Part shown: positions 46,729 through 54,994 of the stretch, piece by piece | How positions within the stretch are numbered: position 1 is the stretch's first letter | Layout: each line of letters opens with the position of its first letter | DNA from: Actinacidiphila epipremni | GTDB lineage: Bacteria; Actinomycetota; Actinomycetes; Streptomycetales; Streptomycetaceae | NCBI RefSeq assembly: GCF_012034175.1 | Contig: NZ_JAATEJ010000010.1 | Location: 163,974-227,973, forward strand | DNA: 64,000 nt | Reading direction: 5' to 3' | The notes under the pieces: model-generated | Databases searched by the model: none | The model's input: the letters and a program-made list of their open reading frames with translations, nothing else | What the model was told of the DNA's origin: nothing | Program-made: the position numbers and the translations under genes

Positions 46729-47661
46729 TCATTTCTCTTCGATCGTGAACATGTTGGTGCGGGCCACCAGCAGCCCGGCGCACAGCAGGCCGAGGGCCAG
46801 CAGGAAGACCGAGATGGCGGCGGCGCCGTTGAAGTCGCCCTGCTGGAAGGCGTAGACGTAGGCGAGCTGGTTGGGTGACCAGGTGGGGCTGACCCGTCCC
46901 AGGCTCGCGGTCTGGAGCAGTTGCGGCTCGACGAAGAGCTGGGTGCCGCCGGCGAAGGCCAGGATGGTCATGTAGGCGATCCACTGGCGGATCATCGGGA
47001 TCTGGATGTGCCAGGCGGTGCGCCAGTGGCCGGCGCCGTCCATCCGGGCGGCCTCCAGCACCTCGTCGGGGATGTTGTTCAGGGCCCCGTACATCACCAC
47101 CATCCAGCCGCCCGCGCCGGTCCAGAACGCGATGAGCACGAAGATCACCGGAAGGTTGCCGGGGGCGAGGACGGCGGCGAAGCTGTGCAGGCCGAGGGCG
47201 TCCAGCAGCCGGGAGACCGGGCTGACGTCCGGGTCGAGCATGAACAGCCACACCAGCACACTGGCGACGCCGGCGAGCGCGCCGGGGATGTAGTAGAGGA
47301 ACCGCAGCAGCGCCGACAAGCCCGGCCGCACCCGGCTGCGCAGCACCACCGCGGCGAGCACGGTGAGCACCACCAGGGCAACCAGCCACAGCACCAGGTA
47401 GACCAGCACATGGCTGAAGGCGGGGCCGAAGCGGTAGTCGCGGGCGACCTTGGTGAACTGGTTGATCCCGGTGAACTGGCCGCGGTCGTTGGTGAAGGCC
47501 AGGTAGAAGGCGTAGCAGGTGGGGAAGACGCCGAAGGCGAGCAGCAGCACGGTGTAGCCGCCGGCGAAGAGCCAGCCGGCCGGGCCCGCGGCCCGCCGCC
47601 GCGGCGGGGTGCCGCGACGGCGGGCGGGTGCGGCGACGGGCGCGGTGTCCACGAGCGTCAC
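46729..47661 (-). CDS. Sugar ABC transporter permease (MalF-type), second locus
   Basis: 310 residues from a GTG that overlaps the binding-protein stop (GTGA at 47661-47658). Six membrane helices follow an Arg-rich N-terminus. The EAA loop is EAARMDGAGHWRTAWHIQIP. Partner of the next permease. Residues encoded further upstream in the same frame belong to the binding-protein region and are not part of it. Confidence 0.92.
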   Translation of the reverse strand: MTLVDTAPVAAPARRRGTPPRRRAAGPAGWLFAGGYTVLLLAFGVFPTCYAFYLAFTNDRGQFTGINQFTKVARDYRFGPAFSHVLVYLVLWLVALVVLTVLAAVVLRSRVRPGLSALLRFLYYIPGALAGVASVLVWLFMLDPDVSPVSRLLDALGLHSFAAVLAPGNLPVIFVLIAFWTGAGGWMVVMYGALNNIPDEVLEAARMDGAGHWRTAWHIQIPMIRQWIAYMTILAFAGGTQLFVEPQLLQTASLGRVSPTWSPNQLAYVYAFQQGDFNGAAAISVFLLALGLLCAGLLVARTNMFTIEEK

Positions 47662-49070
47662 TTGTCGGTCACCTGGTACCCGTCGGCCTTGGCCTCGTTG
47701 CTGATCGCGCTCTGCCAGGCGGGCAAGGTGGAGGTCAGCGTCTTGCCGGCGGTCAGCGCGGGCAGCACGACGCTGGACCAGGCGGTGGCGTCGGAGAACT
47801 TGGTGTTCGACCAGCCGGTCCACACCTCGTCCGCGGCCTGCTGGAAGGGGCCGCTGACGTCGGCGGCGAAGTAGTCGCGGTTGGCGGGGTTGGCCAGCCA
47901 CGCCTTGGCGGCCGGGACGTAGGCGGGGTAGGTGGGGGCGGCGGCCTGGTTGGCGTCGGAGGTGGTCAGCCAGGTGGCGAGGTCGGTGGACGCCGCGAGG
48001 TTCTTGCTGTGCGCGGAGACCATCCACACCCCGCCGCCGACGTTGCCGGTGGCCGCGGTGGTCTCACCGGGCCAGGTGAGCGGGGCGGCTGCGGCCATCT
48101 GCTTGGCGGGGGTCTTGAAGGCGGTCTTGAACAGGTACTGGCCGTACCAGGACGGGCCGTAGGCCATCAGCACCTTGTCGCCGCTGTCTTTGGCGAAGCC
48201 CTGGCTGAAGAAGCCCTGGGTGCTGACCGCCTTCGCGGAGATCAGGGAGTCCAGCAGGCTCGCCATCCGGGTGCAGTTCGGGTCCTGGAGCGCGACGCGC
48301 AGGGTGCCGGGGCTGGTCTCCTGGAAGGCGGGGCACTGGCTGGACCAGAAGTACGACTCCTGGGAGTTGGTGTCGCCGACCGAGCCGACGAGGTAGCCGG
48401 GGTGCTCCTTGGCGACCTTCTCGCCGAGCGCCTGGTACTGCGCCCAGGTGGTGGGGACGGGGTAGCCCCACTGGTCCATGAGCGTCTTGTTGTACCAGAG
48501 CACGACCTGGGCGATGTCGTTGCGCAGGCAGTAGGTGTGGCCGTTGAACCGGCAGGGCGCGAGGGAGCCCTTGGCGAAGCCGTCCAGGGTGGCGGCCGGG
48601 ACCAGCTTCTGGTCCAGCGGGGCGGCGAACGGGATCGCGCCGGGCTTGGTGGGCGCCGAGGCCCAGGTGACGTCGGTGGGCGAGCCGAACACGACGTCGG
48701 GCCAGCCGCTGCCGGTGCGGTCGAAGAGCTGCACCTTGGTCTGGAGGTAGGTGGAGCCGTCGGCGCCGCCGTCGTACGTGACGATCTTCATCTTCACGTC
48801 CGGGTGCGCCTTCTGGTACGCCTGCACGGAGGGGAGCCGGGTGGAGTCGGCCCACACGGTGATCTGCGAGCCGGCCTGCTGTGCGGCGGGCGTGAACTGC
48901 GCGTGCCCGGACGTGGCGGCCGAGCCGCTGGTGGTGTCGGCGCTGGCGCCGCAGCCGGCCAGCAGCGCCGCCGCCGCGGCCAGGGCGGTGGCGGCCAGCG
49001 CGGTACGGGCCGCGCGGGGGCGGGGGGCGCGGCGGGGGGATCTGGAGCCGGAAGACAGCTCTGTCTTCAT
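47658..49070 (-). CDS. Sugar ABC transporter substrate-binding lipoprotein, second locus
   Basis: 470 residues. Signal peptide with lipobox LLAGC, Cys40. Extracellular solute-binding protein family 1 (ITVWADSTRLPSVQAYQKAHPDV opening; WSSQCPAFQE). The ATG at 49070 has GAAAGG upstream. It is the first transport gene after the dehydratase, with 62 bases between them. The ligand is presumably the product released by the beta-helix enzyme. Confidence 0.92.
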   Translation of the reverse strand: MKTELSSGSRSPRRAPRPRAARTALAATALAAAAALLAGCGASADTTSGSAATSGHAQFTPAAQQAGSQITVWADSTRLPSVQAYQKAHPDVKMKIVTYDGGADGSTYLQTKVQLFDRTGSGWPDVVFGSPTDVTWASAPTKPGAIPFAAPLDQKLVPAATLDGFAKGSLAPCRFNGHTYCLRNDIAQVVLWYNKTLMDQWGYPVPTTWAQYQALGEKVAKEHPGYLVGSVGDTNSQESYFWSSQCPAFQETSPGTLRVALQDPNCTRMASLLDSLISAKAVSTQGFFSQGFAKDSGDKVLMAYGPSWYGQYLFKTAFKTPAKQMAAAAPLTWPGETTAATGNVGGGVWMVSAHSKNLAASTDLATWLTTSDANQAAAPTYPAYVPAAKAWLANPANRDYFAADVSGPFQQAADEVWTGWSNTKFSDATAWSSVVLPALTAGKTLTSTLPAWQSAISNEAKADGYQVTDK

Positions 49071-49132
49071 GGTGGTGCCTTTCGTGGTGCGGGTCGGGGG
49101 TGGTGCCCGGCGGTGCGGCGGGTTCCGGCCGG

Positions 49133-50230
49133 TCAGCGGGGCTGTTCGACGAAGCGGGCCAGCGCGCTGGGGTAACCGAAGTCGAGGGGCAGGGCGATGC
49201 CGGGCCCGGTGGGCGCGTGGACGAGGCCCTGGTCGTCGACATGGCGCTCGCGCACGACCTTCGTGGCGGTCACCAGCGACTCGTAGTAGGTGGTGTTGGA
49301 AATGGCCATGCACAGGTGGTGGTTGGGCAGGTCCGAGCCGTGCACCTCGGCGCGCAGCCGGAAGGCGTCGGCGAGGTGGGCGGTGCGCATGGCGCCGGTG
49401 ATGCCGCCGCGCAGCGTGGTGCCGGCCCGCACCCCGAAGGTGGCGGCGCCGGCGCGGATGAAGTCGGCGGAGTTCATGTGGACGCCGTCGGAGGTCTCGG
49501 CGACCAGCAGCGGTACGTCGACGCGTTCGGCCAGCTGCCGGTAGGCGCTGACGCTGAACTCGCGCATCGGCTCCTCGTACCAGAGGTAGCCGGCCTCGGA
49601 GAGCGCCTTGCCGAGGTGGATCGCGTCGGGCAGGTCGAAGCCGGCCGAACCGTCGTACATCAGCGGTACGTCCGGGCCGACGTGCTCGCGCAGCGCCGCG
49701 CACAGGGCGGCGTCGCGGCGGGCGTCGCCCCAGGCGTGCAGCTTGATGCCGGCGTAGCCGAGCGCCAGGCACTGGTCGGCGACGTCGAGGAACTCCTCGG
49801 TGGTGGCGAAGGTGGACGTGGAGGCGTAGGCGGGGATCGACTCGCGGAAGCCGCCGAGCAGTTGCCACACCGGCATGCCCTGGGCGCGGCCGGCGAGGTC
49901 CCACAGGGCGGTGTCGACCAGGCCGAGGGTGGGCAGCGGCAGTTCGTGGATGCGGTCGAGCTCCCAGATCCGGTGCCAGATCCACTCGCGCCGGTAGGGG
50001 TCGGCGCCGGTCAGCTCGTCGCGGAAGACCCGGTCGACGAGGTCGGTGAGCGTGGCGGCGGCGCCGGGCCGGGCGAACAGCGCGACTCCTTCGGCGCCTT
50101 CGTCGGTGCCTATGTGCAGCACCGCGCCGTCGCCGACCGGGGCGCTGCCGGCCAGGCCGTGCCGCCAGCTGAAGGGCGGGTCGGCCGGGGGGACGTCGAT
50201 CCGGTGGACCTCGACGTGGGTGATCCTCAT
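49133..50230 (-). CDS. Enolase-superfamily (mandelate racemase group) sugar-acid dehydratase or cycloisomerase
   Basis: 365 residues. Capping domain (1-125) and TIM barrel. Metal ligands are Asp193 (MYDGSAGF), Glu219 (WYEEPM) and Glu245 (VAETSDG). The catalytic acid/base residues are Lys163-x-His165 (GIKLHAWG) and His297 (EVHGSD). This places it in the mandelate racemase subgroup, most members of which dehydrate acid sugars or open sugar lactones. K-x-H instead of K-x-K narrows it but does not define the substrate. Given the neighbours, a dehydratase in a non-phosphorylative pathway is the best guess. Confidence 0.87.
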   Translation of the reverse strand: MRITHVEVHRIDVPPADPPFSWRHGLAGSAPVGDGAVLHIGTDEGAEGVALFARPGAAATLTDLVDRVFRDELTGADPYRREWIWHRIWELDRIHELPLPTLGLVDTALWDLAGRAQGMPVWQLLGGFRESIPAYASTSTFATTEEFLDVADQCLALGYAGIKLHAWGDARRDAALCAALREHVGPDVPLMYDGSAGFDLPDAIHLGKALSEAGYLWYEEPMREFSVSAYRQLAERVDVPLLVAETSDGVHMNSADFIRAGAATFGVRAGTTLRGGITGAMRTAHLADAFRLRAEVHGSDLPNHHLCMAISNTTYYESLVTATKVVRERHVDDQGLVHAPTGPGIALPLDFGYPSALARFVEQPR

Positions 50231-50495
50231 CGTGCGTGTCGTTTCTCTACGGGGGCCGGTGCGATGCGGTGCCCGCGGCGGTCAGGGGCCATGGGGCGGT
50301 ACGCGGCGCACCGGCCCGGCGGGCGGGGTTCGCGGCGGTTGCGGCGTGCGCCGCGCGTCAGGGCGTCAGGGCGTCAGGGCGTCAGGGCGTCGAGAGGTAG
50401 CCGTCCCGCGGCCGGGGAGGGCGGCGCGCGGGGCCGGGGCGGGGCGAGCTGTGGGGTCTGTGCGGGCAGCTCGGGGGGGACGTGCTCCGTACGGG
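50231..50495. other. Intergenic region with 8-bp tandem repeats
   Basis: 265 bases between the GntR and dehydratase genes. The main content is a GCGTCAGG tandem array (50355-50391), with G-rich sequence beyond it. A promoter for the leftward operon could lie here. Confidence 0.5.
50355..50391. repeat. GCGTCAGG tandem array, 4.6 copies
   Basis: Four identical 8-bp units plus GCGTC, with no divergence between copies, which suggests recent slippage. Because it is intergenic the copy number could change freely. Confidence 0.9.
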
Positions 50496-51338
50496 CTACG
50501 AGGCCGAGGTCTGCGGGGGTTGCTGCCGGGCGGCCTCGTCCGGCACCCGGTGCGGCTTCGCGGGCGGGGCCGTATGCGTACCGCCGAGGTTGAACAGCCG
50601 GTCGCGGATCTTGCGTTCGACCTGCTGGCGGGTGGTGTTGATATGCCCCTGCATCAGTTCCGCGGCCTGCTGCGCGCCGCCCGAGGCGATGGCCTCGGCG
50701 ATGGCGAGGTGCTGGCGGCCGGCGACCTCCAGCGAACCGGGCACGTCACCGTGGAAGAGCAGGATGTCGGTCTGGGACATCAGCCGGCGGATCGTGGTGA
50801 TGCTGGAGCGGAGGAACACGTTGTGCGCGGCCACCGCGACCAGGTTGTGGAACTCCTCGTCCGCGGTGGCGAAAGCGGAGACGTCGTCGGCGAGCGCGGC
50901 GGCCAGCGACGCCTGCGCGCTCTCGGTGATGGCCCGCACCTCGATGGGCGCGGCCAGCCGGGCCGCCTTGTCGGCGGTGTCGGACTCGATGAGCTGCCGG
51001 AAGTCGATGAGCATCATGACGTGTTCCATGCGCGTGGGCTGGAAGTGCGCGAGCCGGTCGTCGACCGGGCCCGCGGGTGCGTCCGCCACGAAGATGCCCG
51101 CGCCGCGCCGTACGCTCAGCCGGCCGATCGCGGCCAGCACCTTGATCGCCTCCCGGGTGACGTTGCGGCTGGCGCCCAGGATCTGCGCGAGGCCCTGCTC
51201 GGTGGGCAGCCGGTCCCCGGGCAGCAGGTTCTGCTCCTCGATGTGGACCAGCAGCTGCTCGGCGACCACCTCGTACCCCGGACGGTACGGGGCGGCGCCG
51301 TCGGCTCCCGCGGACCGGGTTGTGTGTGCGCCAGCCAC
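50496..51338 (-). CDS. GntR family (FadR/FCD) transcriptional regulator
   Basis: 280 residues from a GTG. Winged helix 20-85 (YEVVAEQLLVHIEEQNLLPGDRLPTEQGLAQILGASRNVTREAIKVL pattern) and an all-helical FCD ligand domain (about 100-245) with the metal-binding Asp and His set (DFRQLIES, DEEFHNLV, HNVF). A disordered tail ends it. FadR-type regulators with FCD domains often respond to sugar acids. It is divergent from the aldo/keto reductase and upstream of the dehydratase/importer genes, so it likely controls both sides. Confidence 0.92.
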   Translation of the reverse strand: MAGAHTTRSAGADGAAPYRPGYEVVAEQLLVHIEEQNLLPGDRLPTEQGLAQILGASRNVTREAIKVLAAIGRLSVRRGAGIFVADAPAGPVDDRLAHFQPTRMEHVMMLIDFRQLIESDTADKAARLAAPIEVRAITESAQASLAAALADDVSAFATADEEFHNLVAVAAHNVFLRSSITTIRRLMSQTDILLFHGDVPGSLEVAGRQHLAIAEAIASGGAQQAAELMQGHINTTRQQVERKIRDRLFNLGGTHTAPPAKPHRVPDEAARQQPPQTSAS

Positions 51339-51586
51339 AGCGGCACTCCCTCTCGGCTCGATCGACCGGACTCGTTTGCGCCGTCACTATGACACTTGGA
51401 TGTCGCGCGGGGAAGAGTCAGGTCAATTTTGCTTCCGCTCGCCTCGATGACACCTGATGGGGGTGCTCCACGCAGGTGAGGGCGGCGCCAGATCGGCACA
51501 TTGCGCCGCCAACCACCCCGGCCTATCGTGCTCGCGGCGCAATGAGTCGGATTCATTCGCCCCCCGCACCACTCCCCCGCTGGCCG

Positions 51587-52600
51587 ATGAAGGAGACCCA
51601 TGACAGCCGCACCGGGCGCCGCGTAGTGCACGGCACCCCCCTCGGCCGTACCGGTGTCGCGGTCGGCGCGCTCGGCTTCGGAGCGGCGCCGCTCGGCAAT
51701 CTGTACCGCCCCGTGCCGGACGGCGATGCGAAGGCCGCCGTCGATGCCGCCTGGGAGAGCGGCATCCGCTACTTCGACACCGCCCCGCACTACGGACTCG
51801 GCCTGTCCGAACGCCGGTTGGGCGCGGCGCTGGCGGGCCGGCCGCGGCGCGACTACGTCGTCTCGACGAAGGTGGGCCGGCTGCTGGTGCCCAACCCGTC
51901 GCCCCGCGGGTCCGATCTGGCCGCGGGCGGCTTCGCCGTGCCCGACACGCTGGCCCGGCGGCCCGACTACTCCCGCGACGGCGTACTGCGCAGCCTGGAG
52001 GCGAGCCTGCGGCGGCTGCGCCTGGACCGGGTGGACATCGTCTACGTGCACGACCCGGACGACCACATGGACCAGGCCCTCGCGCAGGCGCTGCCCGCCC
52101 TCGCCGAGCTGCGGGATCAGGGGGTCGTCGGGGCGATCGGCGCGGGCATGAACCGCGTGGCGCCGCTGGTCCGTATCGCGGAAGAGGGCTGCGCCGACGT
52201 ACTGATGGTGGCCGGCCGCTGGACCCTGGCCGACCGCAGCGCCCTGCCGCTGCTCGACCTGTGCGCCGCCCGCGGGATCGGCGTCGTGGCCGCCGCTCCC
52301 TTCAACTCCGGTCTGCTGAGCAGGCCGTGGCCGCCCGAGGACGCGTCGTACGACTACGGCCGGGCGCCCGCCGCGGTATTGGAGCGCGCCCGCGCCTTCG
52401 CCCGGGTGTGCCGGGAGCACGGCACGGTCCTGCCGCACGCCGCGCTCCGCTTCCCGCTGCGGCACCCGGCGGTGGCCTGCGTCGTGGCCGGCACGCGTAC
52501 CGCGGCGGAGGCGGTGTCGGCCGCCGGGTGGGCCTCCCGCGACCTGCCGCCGGGCACCTGGGCGGCACTGGATCCGCCGGCGCGCGGGGACGGCGCCTGA
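51587..52600 (+). CDS. Aldo/keto reductase (aldose 1-dehydrogenase/L-fucose dehydrogenase-like)
   Basis: 337 residues from the ATG at 51587. TIM-barrel AKR with the tetrad: Asp and Tyr in FDTAPHYGLGLSERRLG, Lys in VVSTKVGRLL, His in VYVHDPDD. The opening LGRTGVAVGALGFGAAPLGNLYR is typical of D-threo-aldose or L-fucose 1-dehydrogenases and pyridoxal dehydrogenase. The start is uncertain. The only good ribosome-binding site (AAGGAG) serves an 8-codon frame at 51600-51626 whose TAG overlaps an in-frame GTG at 51626 (TAGTG), so translation may really begin at that GTG by reinitiation. It probably oxidises a sugar to its lactone. Confidence 0.86.
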   Translation: MKETHDSRTGRRVVHGTPLGRTGVAVGALGFGAAPLGNLYRPVPDGDAKAAVDAAWESGIRYFDTAPHYGLGLSERRLGAALAGRPRRDYVVSTKVGRLLVPNPSPRGSDLAAGGFAVPDTLARRPDYSRDGVLRSLEASLRRLRLDRVDIVYVHDPDDHMDQALAQALPALAELRDQGVVGAIGAGMNRVAPLVRIAEEGCADVLMVAGRWTLADRSALPLLDLCAARGIGVVAAAPFNSGLLSRPWPPEDASYDYGRAPAAVLERARAFARVCREHGTVLPHAALRFPLRHPAVACVVAGTRTAAEAVSAAGWASRDLPPGTWAALDPPARGDGA

Positions 52601-52631
52601 TCCCGCCCGGCCCGTACGGCCGGGCGGGATC
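52599..52631. terminator. Bidirectional terminator
   Basis: A perfect 14-bp stem GATCCCGCCCGGCC with its complement and a 5-base loop, overlapping the AKR stop and facing the convergent propeller gene. Confidence 0.75.
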
Positions 52632-52653
52632 CGCCGGGGCTCGGCCGCGCGGG

Positions 52654-53766
52654 TCAGACGGCGACGATGCCCTCGCCGCCCGCGGCGCCGGGCACGGTGA
52701 CGGTGCCGGTCTTCGTCAGCGAGCCGTCGCGGTTGATCCGGAAGCTGTCGACGCCCCCGTCCACACCGGTCTGGACGTGCAGGAACCTCCCGTCGGAGGT
52801 GACCGCCGCATCCACGGTGCCCGCGCCGGTGCCGGTGTCGCCGAGGACGGTGAGGGAGCCGCGGCGGCCTTCGGTCAGCCCGGTGAGGGTGCTGCTGCCG
52901 GCGTTGGAGGCGTAGAAGTGGTCGCCGGAGCCGATCACCCAGCAGGTGGCCTGCTGCCCGGTGGCGGCCTCGGCGACCTTGGTGAGGGTGGCGCCGCGGC
53001 CGAAGGCGAAGGTGGCGACGGAGTTGGTGGCGCTCTCGGTGACGACGATCCGGCCGGCGGCGTCGAAGGTGAAGCCGAACGGGCCCTGGCCCGGGGTGCG
53101 CGTCACCGCGGGCCGGGCGGCGGGGCCGAGCAGGCCGAGCGGGAAGACGTCGATGCTGTCGCCGACCTTCGTGGTGACCACCAGCCGGCGGCCGTCGGGC
53201 GTCACGCCCACCTGGCCGGGGGTCGTGCCCGCGGGCAGGCCGAGCCCCCGGTGCCAGGACGCCACCTCGACCAGCCGGCCCGCGAGGCTGACGTATCCCT
53301 GGACGGAGCCGCCGTCCGCGGCGTTCAGGACGTAGACGGAGCTGCCGTGGACCGCCACGCTGACCGGGAAGCCGCCCCCGGAGGCGATGACCTGCCGCCG
53401 GACGAGCCGGTCGCCGTCCACGGCGAAGACGGTGAGGGTGTCGCTGCCGGCGTTGACCGCGTAGAGCAGGTGGTGCGCCCGGTCGTACGCCAGGGCGCCC
53501 TGCGAGGCGAGGTGGTCCGGGCCGGTGCCGGGCAGCTGCCCGCCGAGGCCGCCGGTGGCGTACGTACCCGCCTGGTGCAGCGAACCGTCGGCGGCCTGGT
53601 CGTAGGCCACGACGGTGTTGCCGCGGAGGTTGTCCGTCTGAACGAAGACGGCGGCGCCGCGGTGCGGGGAGTGCGCGCTCGCCGGGGTGGCGAGGACCGC
53701 CCCGCTGACGGCGGAGGCGAGGACCGCGCCGAGGAGGCCGGCGGCGCGCAGGGGTCGGGAGGTCAT
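52654..53766 (-). CDS. Secreted lactonase-type seven-bladed beta-propeller protein
   Basis: 370 residues. Signal peptide 1-31 (VLATPASAH). Repeated propeller strands such as GALAYDRAHHLLYAVNAGSDTLTVFAVDG, VGVTPDGRRLVVTTKVGDSIDVF and HFYASNAGSSTLT fit the YVTN/6-phosphogluconolactonase-like family. It is exported, so if it is a lactonase it acts outside the cell; many secreted members have no proven activity. Its closeness to a sugar dehydrogenase makes a lactone-opening role tempting but unproven. Confidence 0.83.
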   Translation of the reverse strand: MTSRPLRAAGLLGAVLASAVSGAVLATPASAHSPHRGAAVFVQTDNLRGNTVVAYDQAADGSLHQAGTYATGGLGGQLPGTGPDHLASQGALAYDRAHHLLYAVNAGSDTLTVFAVDGDRLVRRQVIASGGGFPVSVAVHGSSVYVLNAADGGSVQGYVSLAGRLVEVASWHRGLGLPAGTTPGQVGVTPDGRRLVVTTKVGDSIDVFPLGLLGPAARPAVTRTPGQGPFGFTFDAAGRIVVTESATNSVATFAFGRGATLTKVAEAATGQQATCWVIGSGDHFYASNAGSSTLTGLTEGRRGSLTVLGDTGTGAGTVDAAVTSDGRFLHVQTGVDGGVDSFRINRDGSLTKTGTVTVPGAAGGEGIVAV

Positions 53767-53923
53767 GGTCGTCCCTTTCCGGAGGGTGCCCGCGGAGGCG
53801 GGCGGCGGGGAGGTTTCCCCGCCGTTACGTCTGCGGCGGCGCGCGCCCGGCCCTTACATGACGCAACTCTTACGGCACACGGGGCGGCCCTCACGGCGCG
53901 AGGTCCGCCGGTGGGGCCGCTGT

Positions 53924-53929
53924 TAGCAT
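53924..53929 (+). promoter_or_regulatory. -10 element of a leaderless sigma-factor transcript
   Basis: TAGCAT ends 7 bases before the ATG at 53937, and no ribosome-binding site is visible. Confidence 0.55.
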
Positions 53930-53936
53930 CGCGGCC

Positions 53937-54698
53937 ATGGGACAGCGGGACGTCGCGGGCACGGCCGGCCCCGCCGTGGAGGTGTCGCCGGACCCGGTGC
54001 GGGGGCCGCTCGCCCCGGAGTCCGACCCGGTACGTGGACTGCTCGGCCCGGAGTCCGACCCGGCGCGGGGGCCGCTCGACCGGGAGTCCGCCGCGTGGGT
54101 GGCCGCGCTGGGCGACCCGTCCGAGCGGGTCCGCGAGGACGCCTGCACCCGGCTGCACGGCGTGCTGCTGCGGATCGCCCGCAGCGAGCTGGGCCGCCGC
54201 CGGGGCTCCGACACCCGGGTCACCGGGCCGGAGCTGGACGACCTGGCGCACCAGGCGGCGGCCGACGCGCTGCTCGCCGTCACCCGCAAGCTGCCGGACT
54301 TCCGCGGGGAGAGCCGCTTCACGACCTGGGCGTACCGGTTCGTGATCCTGGAGGTGTCCGCCAAGCTGGGCCGGCACTTCTGGCGCAACCCGGCCGAGGC
54401 GCTGGGCGCGCGGGACTGGGACCGGCTGCCGGACCGCCTCGGCGTCGACCCGGCCCAGGAGCCGCAGTGGCGCGAGCTGGCGCACGCCCTGCGCCGGGCG
54501 GTGGACGACGTGCTGACCGACCACCAGCGCCGGGTCTTCCTCGCGGTGGTCGTCGACGGGGTGCCGCTGGACGCGCTGGTGGCGCGGTGGGACACCAACC
54601 GCAACGCGATCTACAAGACCGTCTTCGACGCGCGGCGCAAGCTGCGCGACCGCCTCGTCGCCCAGGGGCACCTCGACCGCAAGGCGGGCGAGCGGTGA
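53937..54698 (+). CDS. ECF-type RNA polymerase sigma factor with N-terminal repeat
   Basis: 253 residues. Sigma region 2 (DLAHQAAADALLAVTRKLPDFRGESRFTTWAYRFVILEVSAKL) and region 4 (LTDHQRRVFLAVVVDGVPLDALVARWDTNRNAIYKTVFDARRKLR) are clear. The N-terminal 55 residues include three 11-residue repeats close to DPVRGPLAPES, encoded by three 33-bp repeats. It overlaps or is directly followed by a small zinc-binding anti-sigma factor. The promoters it controls are unknown; the divergent propeller gene 171 bases away is a candidate. Confidence 0.9.
   Translation: MGQRDVAGTAGPAVEVSPDPVRGPLAPESDPVRGLLGPESDPARGPLDRESAAWVAALGDPSERVREDACTRLHGVLLRIARSELGRRRGSDTRVTGPELDDLAHQAAADALLAVTRKLPDFRGESRFTTWAYRFVILEVSAKLGRHFWRNPAEALGARDWDRLPDRLGVDPAQEPQWRELAHALRRAVDDVLTDHQRRVFLAVVVDGVPLDALVARWDTNRNAIYKTVFDARRKLRDRLVAQGHLDRKAGER
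53991..54089 (+). repeat. 33-bp tandem repeat in the sigma-factor gene, three copies
   Basis: Three head-to-tail 33-bp units (53991, 54024, 54057) beginning GACCCGGTGC, GACCCGGTAC and GACCCGGCGC. They are in frame and extend the disordered N-terminus. Confidence 0.9.
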
Positions 54699-54721
54699 GC
54701 GGGTCGGAAGGGAGGAGCGCG

Positions 54722-54937
54722 GTGAACGAGGCAGCCGCGCGGCTCGACCGCTTCCTGCGCACCGACCCGCGCGACGTGGGCTGCGAGGAGGCGATGGAGG
54801 TGCTCCACATCTACGTCGACCTCCTCACGGCCGACGCCTCCGCCGCGGCCCGCTTCCCGGGCGTGACGGCCCACCTGCGCGCCTGCGGCCCCTGCGCCAA
54901 CGACTTCGAGGGCCTCCTGGCGGCGGTCGCCGGCTGA
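54722..54937 (+). CDS. Small zinc-binding anti-sigma factor
   Basis: 71 residues from a GTG preceded by GGAGGAG; a GTG at 54695 overlapping the sigma stop (GTGA) would add 9 residues. The zinc anti-sigma motif is H51-x3-C55-x2-C58 (HLRACGPC) with an N-terminal helical sigma-binding region. There is no membrane helix, so it is a soluble, possibly redox- or zinc-responsive inhibitor of the sigma factor just upstream. Confidence 0.82.
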   Translation: MNEAAARLDRFLRTDPRDVGCEEAMEVLHIYVDLLTADASAAARFPGVTAHLRACGPCANDFEGLLAAVAG

Positions 54938-54961
54938 CCGGGCCGCGAGCGGTGCGTGCCG

Positions 54962-54988
54962 GGCGGGCCCCGGGGGTCGGGGCCCGCC
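54962..54988. terminator. Terminator between anti-sigma and phosphoesterase genes
   Basis: A 10-bp perfect stem (54962-54971 with 54979-54988) lies between convergent genes. Confidence 0.6.
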
Positions 54989-54994
54989 GCAGGG

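Noticed and set aside
43068..46748. Long plus-strand open frame opposite the beta-helix and permease genes
   Set aside because: It runs across several real minus-strand genes and has no recognisable domain or ribosome-binding site.
50355..50391. CRISPR-like repeat array
   Set aside because: The 8-bp units are contiguous with no spacers and no cas genes are near.
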